64,000 nucleotides of DNA from Bettongia penicillata ogilbyi (GCA_023548195.1 JAJHZJ010000696.1:1861843-1925842); one strand, 5' to 3'; positions 1-11,979 are shown, counted from the stretch's first letter. Notes: generated by a model not told the origin, from the sequence alone. A program made the numbers and translations.

Positions 1-84
1 TGGTGAGGCCTTGGGCACAGCTTTCGTGGAGGAGTGAAGATAGCAGCTCAGGTTTCTGTGGTGGTTTCTGGTTTCCAAGCACTT

Positions 85-240
85 TGTTCACCACCCCGGA
101 AGGTAACGCAGATGGCATTGTCCCTATTTTCTAGATGAGGGAAGTGAAGCCTGGGAGGGGTGCTGATGTACCCGGAGTGCCAGGCCCTGGCGGAGCTCAG
201 GTGTCCTGACTCCCCATTCGCTCTGCTAGCGCTCCAGGCT
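85..240 (-). repeat. MIR-like SINE fragment
   Basis: Reverse-strand pattern tagatgagggaagtgaagcc in a TRPC3 intron; strongly decayed. Confidence 0.35.
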
Positions 241-469
241 TCCATGTTGTGTCCAGGTCATGATGGGCCAGTCTCACGATGCCTAGAGATGGCACGGACA
301 CGCAAGGCCACTTCGAAGACTATTATATGGGGGAAGGGGTCTAAGAGATGGCTTAGTACTTATGTCGAGAGACTAATAAGGCTTGCTGCATTGTCTTGTT
401 AATTAGCAGTAGACATATAGCATTCGAAGCTGGAAGGGCCCTTGGACTTAGTCTGTTGCCTGGTTTATC

Positions 470-600
470 TTTCTCACTTTACAAAAGAAACAGAGGCTCT
501 GAGCTGGTAAAGAGAGGGGCCAGGGTCACACGGGGAGAAAGGAGCCAGACCCCTGACTTCACCCCCGCTGTCCCTTCCACCATAGGCCCTTCCTTCCCAA
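470..600 (-). repeat. MIR-like SINE fragment
   Basis: Contains the reverse-strand MIR core (acagaggctctgagctgg, ccagggtcacacgg). Confidence 0.5.
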
Positions 601-776
601 GAGCGGCCCAACTCCCAGTGGCTGCCTGGCTCCTTCCACAACCGCAGGTCTGTTCAAGCCACTGGTCGTTCTCTCATGGCAGGTTTTGCTTACAGGTGCA
701 TAGGACTCCTGGGAGCATAAGTTGTGGGCTTTTTTACATATATAAACAGTGGTATAATTATGTCTTCTTTCTGCAG

Positions 777-852
777 CAAATAATGAAAAGGCTCATAAAA
801 CGTTATGTTCTGAAAGCCCAGGTAGACAAGGAGAATGATGAAGTCAATGAAG
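777..852 (+). CDS. TRPC3: TRPC3 penultimate coding exon
   Basis: Seventy-six nt, preceded by tttctgcag and followed by gtgagt. It opens in phase 0 (CAA ATA ATG AAA) and ends one base into a Gly codon. It encodes [15 protein letters not shown] and then an acidic stretch ([10 protein letters not shown]). Confidence 0.95.
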
Positions 853-3800
853 GTGAGTAACTCCTGCAGGAAAAACTGGCTTTGAGGAGGGTTTCACCAA
901 GCATGGAAGGGAGAGAGAGAGAGGAGGGACAGAGGGAAGGAGGGGGAGGGAGGAGGGAGGAAGAAAGGGAAGAGGAGGGAAGATGGAGAGAAAGAAGGAG
1001 GGAGGGGGGAAAGAGAGAGAGAGGGGAGGAGGATGGAGAGAGGAAGAGACAGAGAGATTGGGAGGGGAGGAGGAAGGGAAGAAAGGCCTTTTGGACATCT
1101 TAAAACGTTATAGAAGTTAGATTTTTGATTATTTGAGGTTGAGTCTTTCTTATAATTCAAGGGCAGCTGAGCAAGCTGTGGCATGTTTTTCAAACATCTG
1201 AGCAAAGCCATAAATAGGACATTTTGCGCCTAGGGAAAAGAGAGCAAGGAGGAAGGAACCAGAGGAGGGCAAGACAAGGGAGGGGATGGGGACAGTGAGA
1301 AGAGGAAAGGTTCTGTCTGGTACCCTGGAGTGAAGTCCTAGATATGACTTCAAGAGGCAGCATGGGTTGTACCCTAGACTTGGGGCCAGGCAGACATGGG
1401 TTCAAATCCTACCTCAGAAACTTACTTGCTGTGTGACCCTGGGCAAGTCACTTCCTCTCTCTAATTTCTTCAGATATAAAAAGAGAGACTTGACGCTGAT
1501 GCCCTTTCAGGTCCCTCCCCGCTCTTGAGCTAGGATATTAGGGATTCTCTGATGGCCCCATGTCTAAGACCCTCTGAACTCCCATTTGGTGAGAGCCAAG
1601 GATTCCTGGGCAGGAGCCCAGGTGACAGGCCAACCTGACCCACCTGCCATTTCTCAACAGTCTGTATGAGTCTTTTCCTTCACTGATGGAGTCTTAATCC
1701 ACATGTCCCTGGTTAGGCAGATGGCCAGCTGTACCAATTTCTGTTTAATAATCACATGGAAACATGGACAGTTGTCCACTCAGAAAGTAATGATGGAGCA
1801 AAAACAGATGCATATCTGGTAGCCTGGTGACTAGTCCCTTTGTATGGACCTTGCTATCTAAAACATGCTGACTGTGTGACCCTGGGCAGGTCACTTGACT
1901 TGTTGGTGACTTAGTTTCCTTTCAGGCAGTATTGTAAGAAATACCCTTGTAAGACTTGGCCCTTTTCAACTGCTGCCTGGACTCTGGAGGCCATGAAGTT
2001 TCAGGTACCGCTTGGGCTCACTGCCTCACTGTCAGAGTCATCATTTTTTTTTGTCTGTCCTGGCAAGTAAAGGAAGAACCAGTGTCTTCTGTAAAACTAT
2101 ATGAGCTAGAAAGGGTTTGGGGACCTGTTATTAATACAGGAATTTTTTGGATCTGACATTCAGATGGGCAAACTCTTCATTTGTTTATTAAGACCTATTT
2201 TGGGGATTTTCTTTTAAGGGGCAGTTTTCTCTAGTAATAATAATACCTGACACATGGCAATTTAAGGTTGTGAAGTGCTTTATTCATTACTTCAGATTCT
2301 CACAACAATCTTGTGTGGCAGGTATTGGAGACTTTATGGTCACTGGTTTACAGATGAGGAAACTGAGGCTAAGAAGTTAAGTGACTTGCCCAGGGTCACA
2401 TACCTTGTGAGGGTCAAGTATTCTTGACTCTTAAGTCCAACTGGCTCTTTGCCATATCGAATTCCCTTAAGCTGCCCTCTAGAGCAAAGATTCTTGAACA
2501 TTTTTGTGTCCTGGACCCTGTAGCAATCTGGCAAAACCTATAAAACCTCTTCTCAGAATAATGTTTTTAAGTGTATAAAACAGACCACAAAGGATTACAA
2601 ATGAGCCAGAAGATTCCTTGAAAACAAAAAATGTAATTTTTTCTTATCCAAGTTCATGGATCCTTGAAATCTATCCAGAGATCCCTTAGGGTTTCATGAA
2701 GCTGAGAGTAATACCCGCTCCTCTAGAGGATGGGCGTACCTGGGGACATGATCTTCATTGCCTTGCTTGCTATAGTCATCATGGCAACTTAGGGACTGTC
2801 TTGTTCTTTGGCTGCTTTCTGTACCAGGAGATGGAATAGTGGCACCAAGATAGCAGCTCATCCCAGAACTCCTAGTCATCATGGTTGGCACTGATGGAGC
2901 GCCTAACAGTTATGATACACTCAACGTGGATCATCTCATGTTGAGCCTCATGACAACCCTTATTTCCCTTTTCAGGACGCTGGAGAAATCTGCCCAAGAT
3001 CACACAGCTAATAAGACACAGACACAAATGTGGAAATTAGACCCATCTTCATTAATATTAGTACATATAAAGGAAATAATTTCATAAGCTCATTTTAGGT
3101 ATTGGTTAATGTCTCCAAAACCAAATTTTCATCACCAGTAGCCTAATGCTGAGTGACCTCATCTGTAGGCGACATTTTAAAAGATTACAAAGATCAGAGT
3201 AAAGGATATTAAATAATGTATTTTCCAGACTATTCTATAACTTTATAGATTATTCTACAGATATAAAGGCAAGTTGCCTTGGGAGTATCTTGCCTAGAAA
3301 GTTCCTGAATTTAAGGTCCAGATCTACCTTGTTGCCTTGTCCAAGTCTGCCTTTATTAGGGAGGTCTGAGTGAAAGCTAATGGGTACTTTACATGAGAGG
3401 TGTCACACTTAGTCACAAAACTCCTCAACCAGATTAACATGTAATTGGGAAGTGCTTAACAAATAAATTAAAAACAGAACACAGCATAGATAATGTTAAT
3501 TTGTGATTTCCTATGTTAATATATGAGGTAGCCAGGGGGCTCCATGGTTAGAGTGCTGGTGCTAGAGTCAGGAAGACCTGAGTTCAAATCTAGCCTCATT
3601 CACTAGCTGTGTGACTCTGGGCAAGTCACAAGTTTGCCTTAATTCATTGAAGGAAATAGCAAACCCCTCCATGATCTTTGCCAAGAAAACCCCATTTGGG
3701 GTTACAGAGTCCAACTACTGAGCATTAACAAATTCCATTGCACAGGAAGGATTATTTCTCTTGGAGCTTGACACCTCTGCTTTATGTTATAATTTGAGAG

Positions 3801-4971
3801 TGAGTCATATTTTGGGGTGATGGCAGCTATGATGGTGCTAAATGTCATTGGTGGGGGTGCCTCCCTAATAGGTAAGGCAGTCTAGGGCTGTGCTAATGAT
3901 TCTGGAGATAGTGGCTGCCTGCCCCATTGATTCTACAGCCTGTGCCTCGTGGCCCCTGTTTCACCATCATATTTCTTGTTATTTTTGTGGTACAGACACT
4001 TGGGGCCAGCCAACCAGCTCATCTGCCCACCATTGCCTTCTCCGGCTTTCTCCCATCCGTGTAAATGCCACTCCATTTCTCTGGAGTGTCTTTGCTCTTT
4101 TCCCATCCCCTCTTCTGAAACTTGTTCAAAATTGACTACTTCCGGGAAGGCATCTGATAAACCCATGTTGAATCAAACTCAGTTCATCAGCCTTTAGCTT
4201 TAGTGCTCTGAGGAGTCTGTCCTATATAGGCCCCTTGGTGTACAGATGAGAAAACTGAGTCCCAGAGAATGAAACTTACTCGAGGTCACACAGTAAGTGA
4301 CAGAGCTGTAATTTGAGTCCAGGTTTGTTAACTCCACATCTAGAAGTTTTTCAATTACCCATACAGGCTCCTCAAGCAGAACTCTGAAGTTATCTGGAAA
4401 CCCTTTGTCTGACCACAGAACGTCCTCCCAGTGGATTCACTATGTGTGCCTCTCAACTAAAGGGACTTTAGTACTTTGCCTTCTGGATAATCCTGGGTGT
4501 GGGAGGCATTCCTACTGTAGCTCAGACATGAATGGTGGACAAGGTGACCCCTAAGGTTCCTCCCAGCTCTGGGTTTGGATTTCTATTATCCCTGTGCACC
4601 TACTAGCAAATCATATCAAAAACAAGTTGCTGAATAAACATGGGATTATTGATTCTGAATATCACTGGTTTAGCAAATTAGCCTTTTTAAGGGGAAAAAT
4701 CTGAAATATGTATCTTGAAGATATCCACAGACTTCTTTACATTGAATGAATTTTACATATTCTTTTCCAAATCAATGAACTAGAGATCAAAAATGACTTT
4801 TTACCATCTTTTCTCACAAATACTACAGGTGAACTGAAAGAAATCAAACAAGACATTTCAAGCCTGCGCTATGAACTCTTGGAAGACAAGTCCCAAGCCA
4901 CAGAGGAGTTAGCAGTTCTGATCCATAAACTCACAGAGAAACTAAATCCCAGCATGCTGAGATGTGAATGA
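777..4971 (+). CDS. TRPC3: TRPC3, last two coding exons (gene partial, 5' part outside window)
   Basis: Short transient receptor potential channel 3 is a plasma-membrane, diacylglycerol-activated, calcium-permeable cation channel. Only its cytoplasmic C-terminus is here: join 777-852 and 4829-4971. The two exons share a codon (G|GT, Gly) and read through to TGA at 4969-4971. The first exon carries the basic stretch [14 protein letters not shown], part of the calmodulin/IP3-receptor-binding region of the family. The second encodes a heptad-like helix ([19 protein letters not shown]) that forms the C-terminal coiled coil of the tetramer, and it ends in NPSMLRCE. From memory of human TRPC3 the match is nearly complete; TRPC6 and TRPC7 are the close alternatives, but the next gene (BBS7) fits TRPC3. 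Channel pore and ankyrin exons lie upstream of base 1. Confidence 0.96.
892..1085. repeat. GA-rich polypurine tract
   Basis: About 190 bp of almost pure purine (gagaga, ggaggga, gaaaga units) just after the TRPC3 exon donor. Confidence 0.9.
1355..1560 (+). repeat. CORE-SINE (MIR/marsupial type)
   Basis: ggttcaaatcctacctcaga, then tgtgtgaccctgggcaagtc and a ccctttcaggtccctcc tail. Confidence 0.7.
1860..1945 (+). repeat. MIR fragment
   Basis: tgtgtgaccctgggcaggtc core. Confidence 0.5.
2238..2450 (-). repeat. MIR-type SINE
   Basis: Reverse strand: cagatgaggaaactgaggct and agtgacttgcccagggtcac. Confidence 0.7.
2476..2696. mobile_element. hAT-type non-autonomous DNA element (likely)
   Basis: Its ends resemble old hAT termini (attcttgaacatttttgtgt at one side, agatcccttagggtttc at the other), with the internal cttctcagaataatgttttt block of a widespread old family. 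Confidence 0.4.
2895..3040 (-). repeat. MIR-like fragment
   Basis: Decayed: catgacaacccttatttccc and aagatcacacagctaataag. Confidence 0.35.
3528..3730 (+). repeat. Marsupial tRNA-derived SINE
   Basis: gagtcaggaagacctgagtt, ggcaagtcac and the ccaagaaaaccccatttggg tail; a complete but diverged copy. Confidence 0.8.
4233..4365 (-). repeat. MIR fragment
   Basis: acagatgagaaaactgagtc and aggtcacacagtaagtgaca. Confidence 0.6.
4829..4971 (+). CDS. TRPC3: TRPC3 terminal coding exon
   Basis: Acceptor tactacag is followed by GT (completing Gly) and then [17 protein letters not shown] and the rest of the coiled coil, ending SMLRCE-TGA. The reading frame is intact. Confidence 0.96.
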
Positions 4972-5610
4972 CTCAAGGGTCTGAGGCTCTCTTGTTGACT
5001 GTAGCACAAACATGGGCAATAATATTTCTAACAGATACTTGGGGGAAGACTGTCAATTTTTAGCATAAATTGCCTTTATTATGTGAATCTTTCCTTGAAA
5101 GCTAAGACTATAAGATTTGACTTGTTCAGTCCATCAACAAAAAATGATCCTCTTTTAATTGTCTGTTCTGATGTTTTTACATTTTTAAAAAACATGATGG
5201 CATTTTACAAAAATATCCAATTGTAGGGGACTGATCAGGGGAGTCTGACCAGCTGGATGAAGGTATAGGGAGGTCAGTGTTGGTTTGCCATTTTGATTAG
5301 ATTTCTCTTGAGAGGGTGTAGACTTGTCTCTTGTGTGATGTTGTGCAAAGAATATTTAGAATCATGGGACCTAGGGTCAAATCCTGATTCATCCATTTAC
5401 TTCAGTTGTGTCCTTGAGCCATTCATTTTCCCTCTCTCAGTTTCTTCATCTTTAAAATGAGGGAATCAGACTAGATGACCTCTAAAGTCCTTTCTGGTTC
5501 AAAAAGTCTGTGGTGAGCTAACTTTGATGATTTTATTGAGAAGATGGAGGACATCTCCTTAGCTTAAGTCCTTGTGACTCATTAAGACCCTCTGATTAAG
5601 AGTGATTAAA
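4972..5610 (+). other. TRPC3: TRPC3 3'UTR (end uncertain)
   Basis: Sequence after the TGA. No AATAAA occurs close by. The first plausible poly(A) hexamers on this strand are ATTAAA at 5605-5610 and 6419-6424, then AATAAA at 7088, 7225 and 7288. The real end cannot be chosen from sequence alone; a MIR-like fragment sits at 5342-5512. Confidence 0.35.
5342..5512 (+). repeat. MIR-like SINE in or near the TRPC3 3'UTR
   Basis: gggtcaaatcctgattc, tcagtttcttcatctttaaa and a tagatgacctctaaagtcc tail. Confidence 0.6.
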
Positions 5611-5965
5611 CTTTCATGGGTATAATTTGATGACTCAGGCTATGAATCTGAGTTGCCTTGTATTAGGCAGAAAGGGAGCAGTTAGGACTGAGTGTAGGTT
5701 TTCAGAGGGATTCAGAAAGGGTCCAAGCCAGAGAGGTAACAGCAAGCCAAGGAACCAGTCCTCCTTCCTCAGCATGCCAAGGAGGGCCTCTGTGGAGGGG
5801 CATCCAAACTCAGGAGATGCCCTCAGTCCATCATGGAGTTGTTACTGGGCATGCTCACACTTGTATGGGAAATCCAAATCCCAAACCCAGGCTCGCTTTC
5901 TTCTAACTGCATCAATTTGATCCACGTCTCCTAAGCAACTCTCTACACTACATTATAGATCATTT

Positions 5966-5968
<3 letters not shown>

Positions 5969-6003
<35 letters not shown>
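5969..6003. repeat. Poly(T) run of 35
   Basis: Uninterrupted T35. No recognised SINE or L1 is attached on either side. Confidence 0.95.
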
Positions 6004-6007
<4 letters not shown>

Positions 6008-6710
6008 CTGACCCTTCAGCATTGGTACTAACTGGTTGGCCACAAAGAGAAATAGCCCAATTCATACCTTCCCTTGCAGCAAGTAGTCCAAAAAGTTTTC
6101 TTTGGAGAATGTTGATGAACACATCTGTAGGCCAATGGGGCTCAGGGAGACTTACTGAGACTTTTTTTTGGTTCTGAGATTATCAGTGTTGCCTTTGAGC
6201 CGTGAGTCAGGAGCTTGATAGCAAGATGATGTTGTAGCATGCCATCCAAAGCAATGAACGCTGCTGTGTGCTTTATTTATATATCTTTCCATACATGTTG
6301 TATGTTGTGTCCTTTCTGTCGTAGATTCCCTTTGCCTTTCTGGAGGTAATGTGAATTTAGTCCCAAGTGCATTTTCAGTTCTCTGCCAGGCTGACACCTT
6401 ACTGCATGGCTGCCTCTGATTAAAGCTTAGCAGCTCAGTGCAATAGTCAGGCTTAGTGGGCTTTGAATTTTGTGAATGTGTCTTTTATGCAAAGAAATCG
6501 TGCACTATAATGTGGAGCAATAATAGGAAAGCCGAAACGCTGTCCAGCAGAAGTGGGTCCTTCTCTGGGGACCTTCAGGATGCTGCATAAATACGGCTGG
6601 ATGCTTGTGTGGCCGGCAGATGGCGCCAAGGAGGGCAGAATTGGACTGAGGAGGACTTTGCCCCTTCTAACCAAAGGGAATGGGTCTTAGTCTAATAGGG
6701 TGGGTCTTGC
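6004..6710. other. No recognised feature
   Basis: Unique-looking sequence to the right of the T35 run; no supported gene or repeat. It may include distal TRPC3 3'UTR (ATTAAA at 6419). Confidence 0.4.
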
Positions 6711-6893
6711 CAGGGTGGGAAACCTTCGGCCTTGAGGCCACGTGTGGCCCTTGAGGTCCGTGGGTTCGGTCTTATGACTGAGTCCAAGTTTTACAGAGCC
6801 CATCCTTTTATTAAGGGGATTTGTCCTGTGAAGTTTGGATTCAATCCAAGGGTCTCACCCAGGGACCTCAAGGCTGCAGGTTCCCCACCCTTG
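6711..6893. mobile_element. Palindromic hAT-type MITE
   Basis: Terminal inverted repeats: cagggtgggaaacc...ccttgagg at the left, and acctcaagg...ggttccccacccttg at the right. The centre is also inverted (ttttattaaggggatttgtc). No coding capacity. A second, shorter member lies at 13009. Confidence 0.65.
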
Positions 6894-7860
6894 GATGGAT
6901 GGAGAGATTGCCTTTCCCATGGGAGACCCCTCCTGTCCCTTCCTCATCTCTGGAAACGCCTGGGAGGGGATCTGCCTTTATTCAAAGTTTCTGGGGACAA
7001 AGAGATAAACTCCAAGTTTTAGCCCAGCGCCGTGGTCCAGAAGTTCTCACAGCTGTCCTTTCTCCCTATTATTTCTGGGAGCTTATTAATAAAGATTATT
7101 AAGAACATAAAAACAAAAGCTCAGAGTCGCCAGGGTAGATGACCTCTAGTTGCCAAGTCAAAGATGACCTGTTGAAATCTTTTTATTCAAATAATCGCTG
7201 CAGTCCCCCCAGTCTTTGTACTCAAATAAAGACAAAGGTATTTTAGAAATTGTATCCTAGTCCAAAGGAAACCAGATCTGAAGTGCTAATAAAGAAATAA
7301 GGAATAGAAGGAAAAAAGAGATGTGTCATTTGAACATCTACCCTTTCAGACAGAACAGGAAGAGGAAGGAGAAATAGAAGACAACTTATCAACAACTTGG
7401 ATTTCTTCAGGAAAGACCAGTCTCATTCTCCCTAGAAGGATCCTTAGGAAATAAAGACCTCTATAAGCAGTAGGTTTCAGAAGCTTAATGCTTAGAAGGA
7501 CAGTAGCCATGCCAAACATCCTCCATTGCTGCTGCTCTTTGTCCCCAGTAGAGGCAATTGAGACTTTCTGGGCCAACCTAACTCTGTCTCTCTAAAGTCC
7601 CTTCTGGTCTAATACTATATAATTAATCCTTGTCTCATCCCAAGCTGAAGAGGGAAAGCTGTCTCTGAAGCACTGAACTACATCTCCTAGGGGCCCTCTG
7701 AACCATCTGTCATACATGCTTGGTGATAATTGGCAATCCTATCCCTAGGAGACATCTGTGTTCATCACTACAAACACCTATTGAGAGATGTTTTCATCTA
7801 ACCAAATCATTCCAGTCCGGCTTTCTTGGTTTTGGTGTCTATACCTGCAATTTCTGTAGA
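6894..7860. other. Intergenic, no recognised gene
   Basis: Holds three AATAAA hexamers (7088, 7225, 7288) on the + strand; otherwise nothing recognised. Confidence 0.4.
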
Positions 7861-7865
7861 ACTCT

Positions 7866-7950
7866 CTAATGTGTCAGAGCCAGGACTGTAACCTAGGACT
7901 TTCCAACTCCAAAACTGACTTTCTATCCACTGTTACACTGCCTCTTCAAC
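7866..7950 (-). repeat. MIR-like fragment
   Basis: gagccaggactgtaacctag ... ctttctatccactgttacac. Confidence 0.45.
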
Positions 7951-8129
7951 TATAGAAATAACACAGAAACTGGCATATTTGTATTTGAAGTGTATCAGAA
8001 TGCCTCAACCTCCAAATATTGGAAGGTTGTCATAAGAAATGGAGATTATATTTCTATTTTCCACAAGAGAGAAGAAATAGGAATGCTATGTGGGGGCAAA
8101 GGGGTGAGGGATAGGGTTGCAGAAAGGTA

Positions 8130-8330
8130 GATTTAGGGCCAGTGACTTAATAACATTCTGAGCTGTCCCAAAGTGGAGTGGGCTATCTCAGAAACCTCCT
8201 GTCATTGGAAGTCTTCAAGCAAAGGCAGGGTGACCATTTACAGGGTATGTTGGAGGGGGCATTCTTCTCTAGATAGAGGTTGGACCACATGCCCTATGAG
8301 GTCCCTTCCAACTCTGATATTCTGGCATTC
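8130..8330 (+). mobile_element. CR1/L3-like 3' fragment
   Basis: Ends gaggtcccttccaactctga followed by attctggcattc, the usual 3' tail of this old LINE/SINE group, preceded by aggcagggtgaccattt. Confidence 0.45.
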
Positions 8331-8994
8331 CACAAAGAATTGAGTTTCAAGCCAATAAGGTATCTTAGCACAAGGATTTGTACCTGCAAAATGTATTGCC
8401 AAAAAGCAGGGAAAGATCCAGAAGGACTTCTGCCAGCTAGTTTAAATCATTTAGAGATTTATACTCTGGATCGTGAATTTCCCTGCCTCCTCTCCCATGC
8501 CTCCAAAGCTTTTCCCATAGCACTCTCTTAGGAATGTAAGTTGTAACCATTTTCTTCTTCCTCTATCCAGATGAAAAAGCCCTGTTCAGAGGGCAGAACC
8601 AAAAACCGCTTCCCAGATTCAATGACATCAGCTAGTATCTCCTGGAGATAATTTACAGTTTCTGCCTTGAGAATTTTGTTTCTCTTGCCATTAAGAAAAA
8701 AAAATTCCCTTCATGCTGTACCAATAGCATATTCATTCTAAAAGCTTTCCAAATTTCACATGTATTTTACAGTTGAATATTTGATGTGAAACCTCAGACC
8801 TTAATAAAAGACTGAATATTTTTCTAGTGTTATGTGTTAATATCCACTTATACGAGCTGTGACAAAACATGAACTTTGGGTACCATTTAAATCCAGAAAT
8901 GCCCTGCTCTGCAGTCTCGGGACAGAGTCCAGCAGCAACAAAGAAATGCCTTTCACTACCCACCTCCTGGCATTAGATCAGGTTGCAAGGCACT

Positions 8995-9085
8995 TGAGGA
9001 TAGGGGCTTCCTTTTGCCTTTTTTTGTATTCTTAGTGTTTAGCACAGTGCCTGGCACATAGTAGGTGCTTAATTTTAATTAATAG
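8995..9085 (+). mobile_element. L2 3' end
   Basis: agcacagtgcctggcacata then gtaggtgcttaa. Confidence 0.75.
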
Positions 9086-9195
9086 AAATAATTAAATTAT
9101 AAATAATATAAATAATATATTATAATAATTATATACAATCATATGTTATAATATGATATATTTATAACATAATATAATATTAACAATTAATTAAT
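9078..9195. repeat. AT-rich low complexity
   Basis: Runs of ataat/taata with almost no G or C. Confidence 0.85.
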
Positions 9196-9205
9196 GTTTA
9201 TTGGG

Positions 9206-9455
9206 CTTCTAGGTGATAAAGTTGATAGAGTGCCGGGTCTGGAGTCAGTAAGACCAGAGTTCAAATCTGATCTCCGACACCTACAAGTTGTGTGACCCTG
9301 GACAAGTCACTTAACCCTGTTTGCCTTTGTTTCCTGATTTGTAAAATGAGCTGGGGAAGGAAATGGCAAACCCCTTGAGTTATCTTTGACATGAAAACTC
9401 CAAATGGGGTTACAGAGAGTTGGACATAACTGAAAAAATAACTACAAATGCTAAG
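9206..9455 (+). repeat. Marsupial tRNA-derived SINE
   Basis: Near full length: ggtctggagtcagtaagacc, gtgaccctggacaagtcact, gtttcctgatttgtaaaatg and ccaaatggggttacaga. Confidence 0.85.
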
Positions 9456-9699
9456 GATCTGACTGTAACTTCCTGGTGGCCTAAGTGCAAAAAATCCAAG
9501 GCCCAACAAGTCACCTCCTCCTTCCTTCTGGCCAGTGAAGCTACCTGAATCAATGTTCTCTCTTTAATGAGCATCCTCTCCATACTATGATTTCTCCTTT
9601 AGGGGATTTCTAAATGATCTGCAAGTGTTTCGCTGCCTTCTAAATTCAAACCTGAGCTACCAGGCTTTCCTGAGTCAGGACTGGCTTATTATGCAGTAT

Positions 9700-10290
9700 T
9701 AAATGTAAAAAACAAAAACAAAAATGGAGAATCTATAATGAAGGAAGAAAAAATAAAAGAGATTACTAGAACCGATTTTGTCTAATTAAGTACTAAAAAA
9801 TCTTAAATGCATGAACATTTACAAAAATATAAAATACTTTGATTGATAAAATAAGAAATAGATCATTTAAATAACCCAATCTCAGAAAAAGAAACTGAAA
9901 AAGCCATAAATTCATTCTTCCCAAAAAACCTAGGAATAGATAGATTTAAAAATAAATTCGATCAAATGTTCAAAGAAAAATATAAACTTTAAAAAATAGG
10001 AAAAGAGTGGATCCTACAAAATTCTGTCATAGATAGAAATATAGTCTTGATACCTAAACCAGGGAGAGACAAAACAGAGATAGAAAAGATTAATATCATA
10101 ATGAATATTAATGCAAAAATATGAATAGAAATTAGTAAAGAAGCTATAGGAAAATACTTAAAATATTATACACTATGACCAAGTTGGATTTATACCAGGG
10201 TAGTTCTAAATTTTGAAAACTACAAACCTAATAAACCTTCCTAAACCTAAAAAAAAAAATCACATGATTATATCTACAACCAGAATTCAG
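9700..10290 (+). mobile_element. L1 ORF2 fragment (reverse transcriptase region), decayed
   Basis: A-rich strand whose frames give L1 RT blocks such as [21 protein letters not shown] and YTL-PSWIYTRV, with stops and indels. It is the left part of the + strand L1 continued at 10580. Confidence 0.65.
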
Positions 10291-10579
10291 ATTGCTATTA
10301 TGAGATTTACAGTCTATCTCCACTCTGGGAAGAGACATGATCTATTCTGTGGTTTATACTGGACTGAGTGAGGTGATGCTAAAGAAATCTCTCTGATCTC
10401 TAGAGTCACTTCACCATTTATAACCACCTGACTAGCATCATGCAGTCCAGTACTGCCAAAATTCTGCATTAGATCCTTTCTTCCTGAACTGGGGATAAAC
10501 TATAAATCCCATAACAGTGTAAGTCCAAGTTTTGCATCCACAGAAGCAGAAAAGACTTTCTGATAAACTATAACATTAA
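10291..10579. other. Unidentified segment between L1 pieces, with an inverted repeat
   Basis: Not A-rich like the flanking L1. It contains an imperfect inverted repeat, tactggactg...gatgct (10357-10380) against agcatcatgcagtccagta (10434-10452). It may be a small DNA transposon or a secondary insertion. Confidence 0.3.
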
Positions 10580-11315
10580 TTTCTTTAACAACAACAAAAA
10601 TCCTAAAAAGCATAGGAATAAATGGACCTTTCCTTAATATTGCAAACAATCATTGTTCAAAGTTGGGATTGCCATTATAATAAAAATATTACCAAATTAA
10701 ATGTACTCAATCGATGCCATACCATAGAACTGAGAAAATAATAAAATTCCTTTAGAAAGGGATAAGAAGTTAAGAATCTAAAGGCAAAAAATGAAAAAAA
10801 AAGTGGGTAGAAAGCAGGGCTAGCCATTCCAGATCACAACTTTACTAGAAAACAGCAATCATAAAAACTATAAAGAATGTGTTAAAACTAGGAAAAATGA
10901 TAAATTGGGCAGACTGGGTACACAAGACCCCAAGACAATTGAACATAGTAGCATAGTGCTCAATAAACCCCAAAAGGCCAATTACCGTGATAAGGACTTA
11001 GCTATTCAACAAAAACTGCTAGGAAAATTGGAAAGCAGTCAAGCTGTAAGAAGATTTAGGCTGACTTGTTATAGCACAACCATGAGAAGGTCCAGATGGA
11101 TGTAGAACCTAGATTTGAAAGATCACATAATAAAATAATTAGAGGAATAGGGAAAGAGATCGTTTTCACTATCATATATAAGGGAATAGCTCTGGACCAA
11201 GTAAGAGGGATAGAGAAGACCACAAGAGATAAAATGGACACACACAAAACCATTACAATATGATCAGAATTAGATAAAGAACAATTAAAAAAGGTTGAAA
11301 TCTTGTGTTTTTCTG
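10580..11315 (+). mobile_element. L1 ORF2 fragment, 3' part
   Basis: Continues the L1 at 9700. The region near 10960-11020 (ccaattaccgtgataagg ... caaaaactgctaggaaaa) is the reverse complement of the homologous stretch of the minus L1 at about 59220-59290. Confidence 0.6.
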
Positions 11316-11320
11316 GTACA

Positions 11321-11974
11321 GGCTTTTTTCTTCACATTAACATTTGTTTTAATGGTCTGAAAATTCTGTGACATTATGGATTTTAAAAATGAATAACTCA
11401 AAACTGCCATGGAACAAATGTCTAGGGAAAAAACAACCCAACGTTCCTTCCTTCCTAAAGCTTTTACAACGTATTGTAATCATTAACCAGGCTTTTACCA
11501 TTACACGTTAATGGCCGATTGAGACAAATGGTTCTGAGACTCTAGTTGAGATTGGGGTGGCTGCTGTCGTACACAATACTCATGCAGCCTTTGAGCCTCC
11601 TGGGCAGCTGGAGCAGCCATCTGGTTAGCTGCCTTGATGACACCAGCTATAATGGTCTGCCTCACACGAGGACCAGCAAAAACGACAGGAGGAGGACCGC
11701 CAGGGAAACTTTCTACACATGGGATTGCCTGGAATCCTGTCTACAATTGCAGCATCAGCACGTTTCAGAAATTTGGAGATGTTTTCCAGTTTCTTACCAC
11801 AATAGAGATGCATCTTCTCTTCAGTTCAGTCTTGCAACAATGCAAACTGTGTGACAATTTGCAACAGGGACATGCTGGCCTTGATGGGACAATGATGTGG
11901 GTGGTGAAGCCAGTAGTTTCCATTGCTATCACCAACAACATTACCATGATGGACATCTTTGATAGACACATTTT
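11321..11974 (-). pseudogene. EEF1A1: EEF1A1 processed pseudogene, 5'-truncated
   Basis: The minus strand encodes broken pieces of translation elongation factor 1-alpha: VSIKDVHHGNVVGDSNG at its 5' end, then [27 protein letters not shown] and [13 protein letters not shown]. These align to roughly the last third of EF1A. There are no introns. Internal stops and frame changes are present (for example between the GNVVGD and GKKLE blocks), so it is dead. The expected TGA falls at 11580-11582, and the EEF1A1 3'UTR follows down to a short A-run (about 11321-11327). The 5' edge abuts a T9 run (11971-11979 on +) and then L1 3' end sequence. Lack of introns and an A tail indicate L1-mediated retrocopying. 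Confidence 0.88.
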
Positions 11975-11979
11975 TTTTT

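Noticed and set aside
844..1211. Minus and plus open frames over 882-1211
   Set aside because: Low-complexity purine tract; compositionally biased frames.
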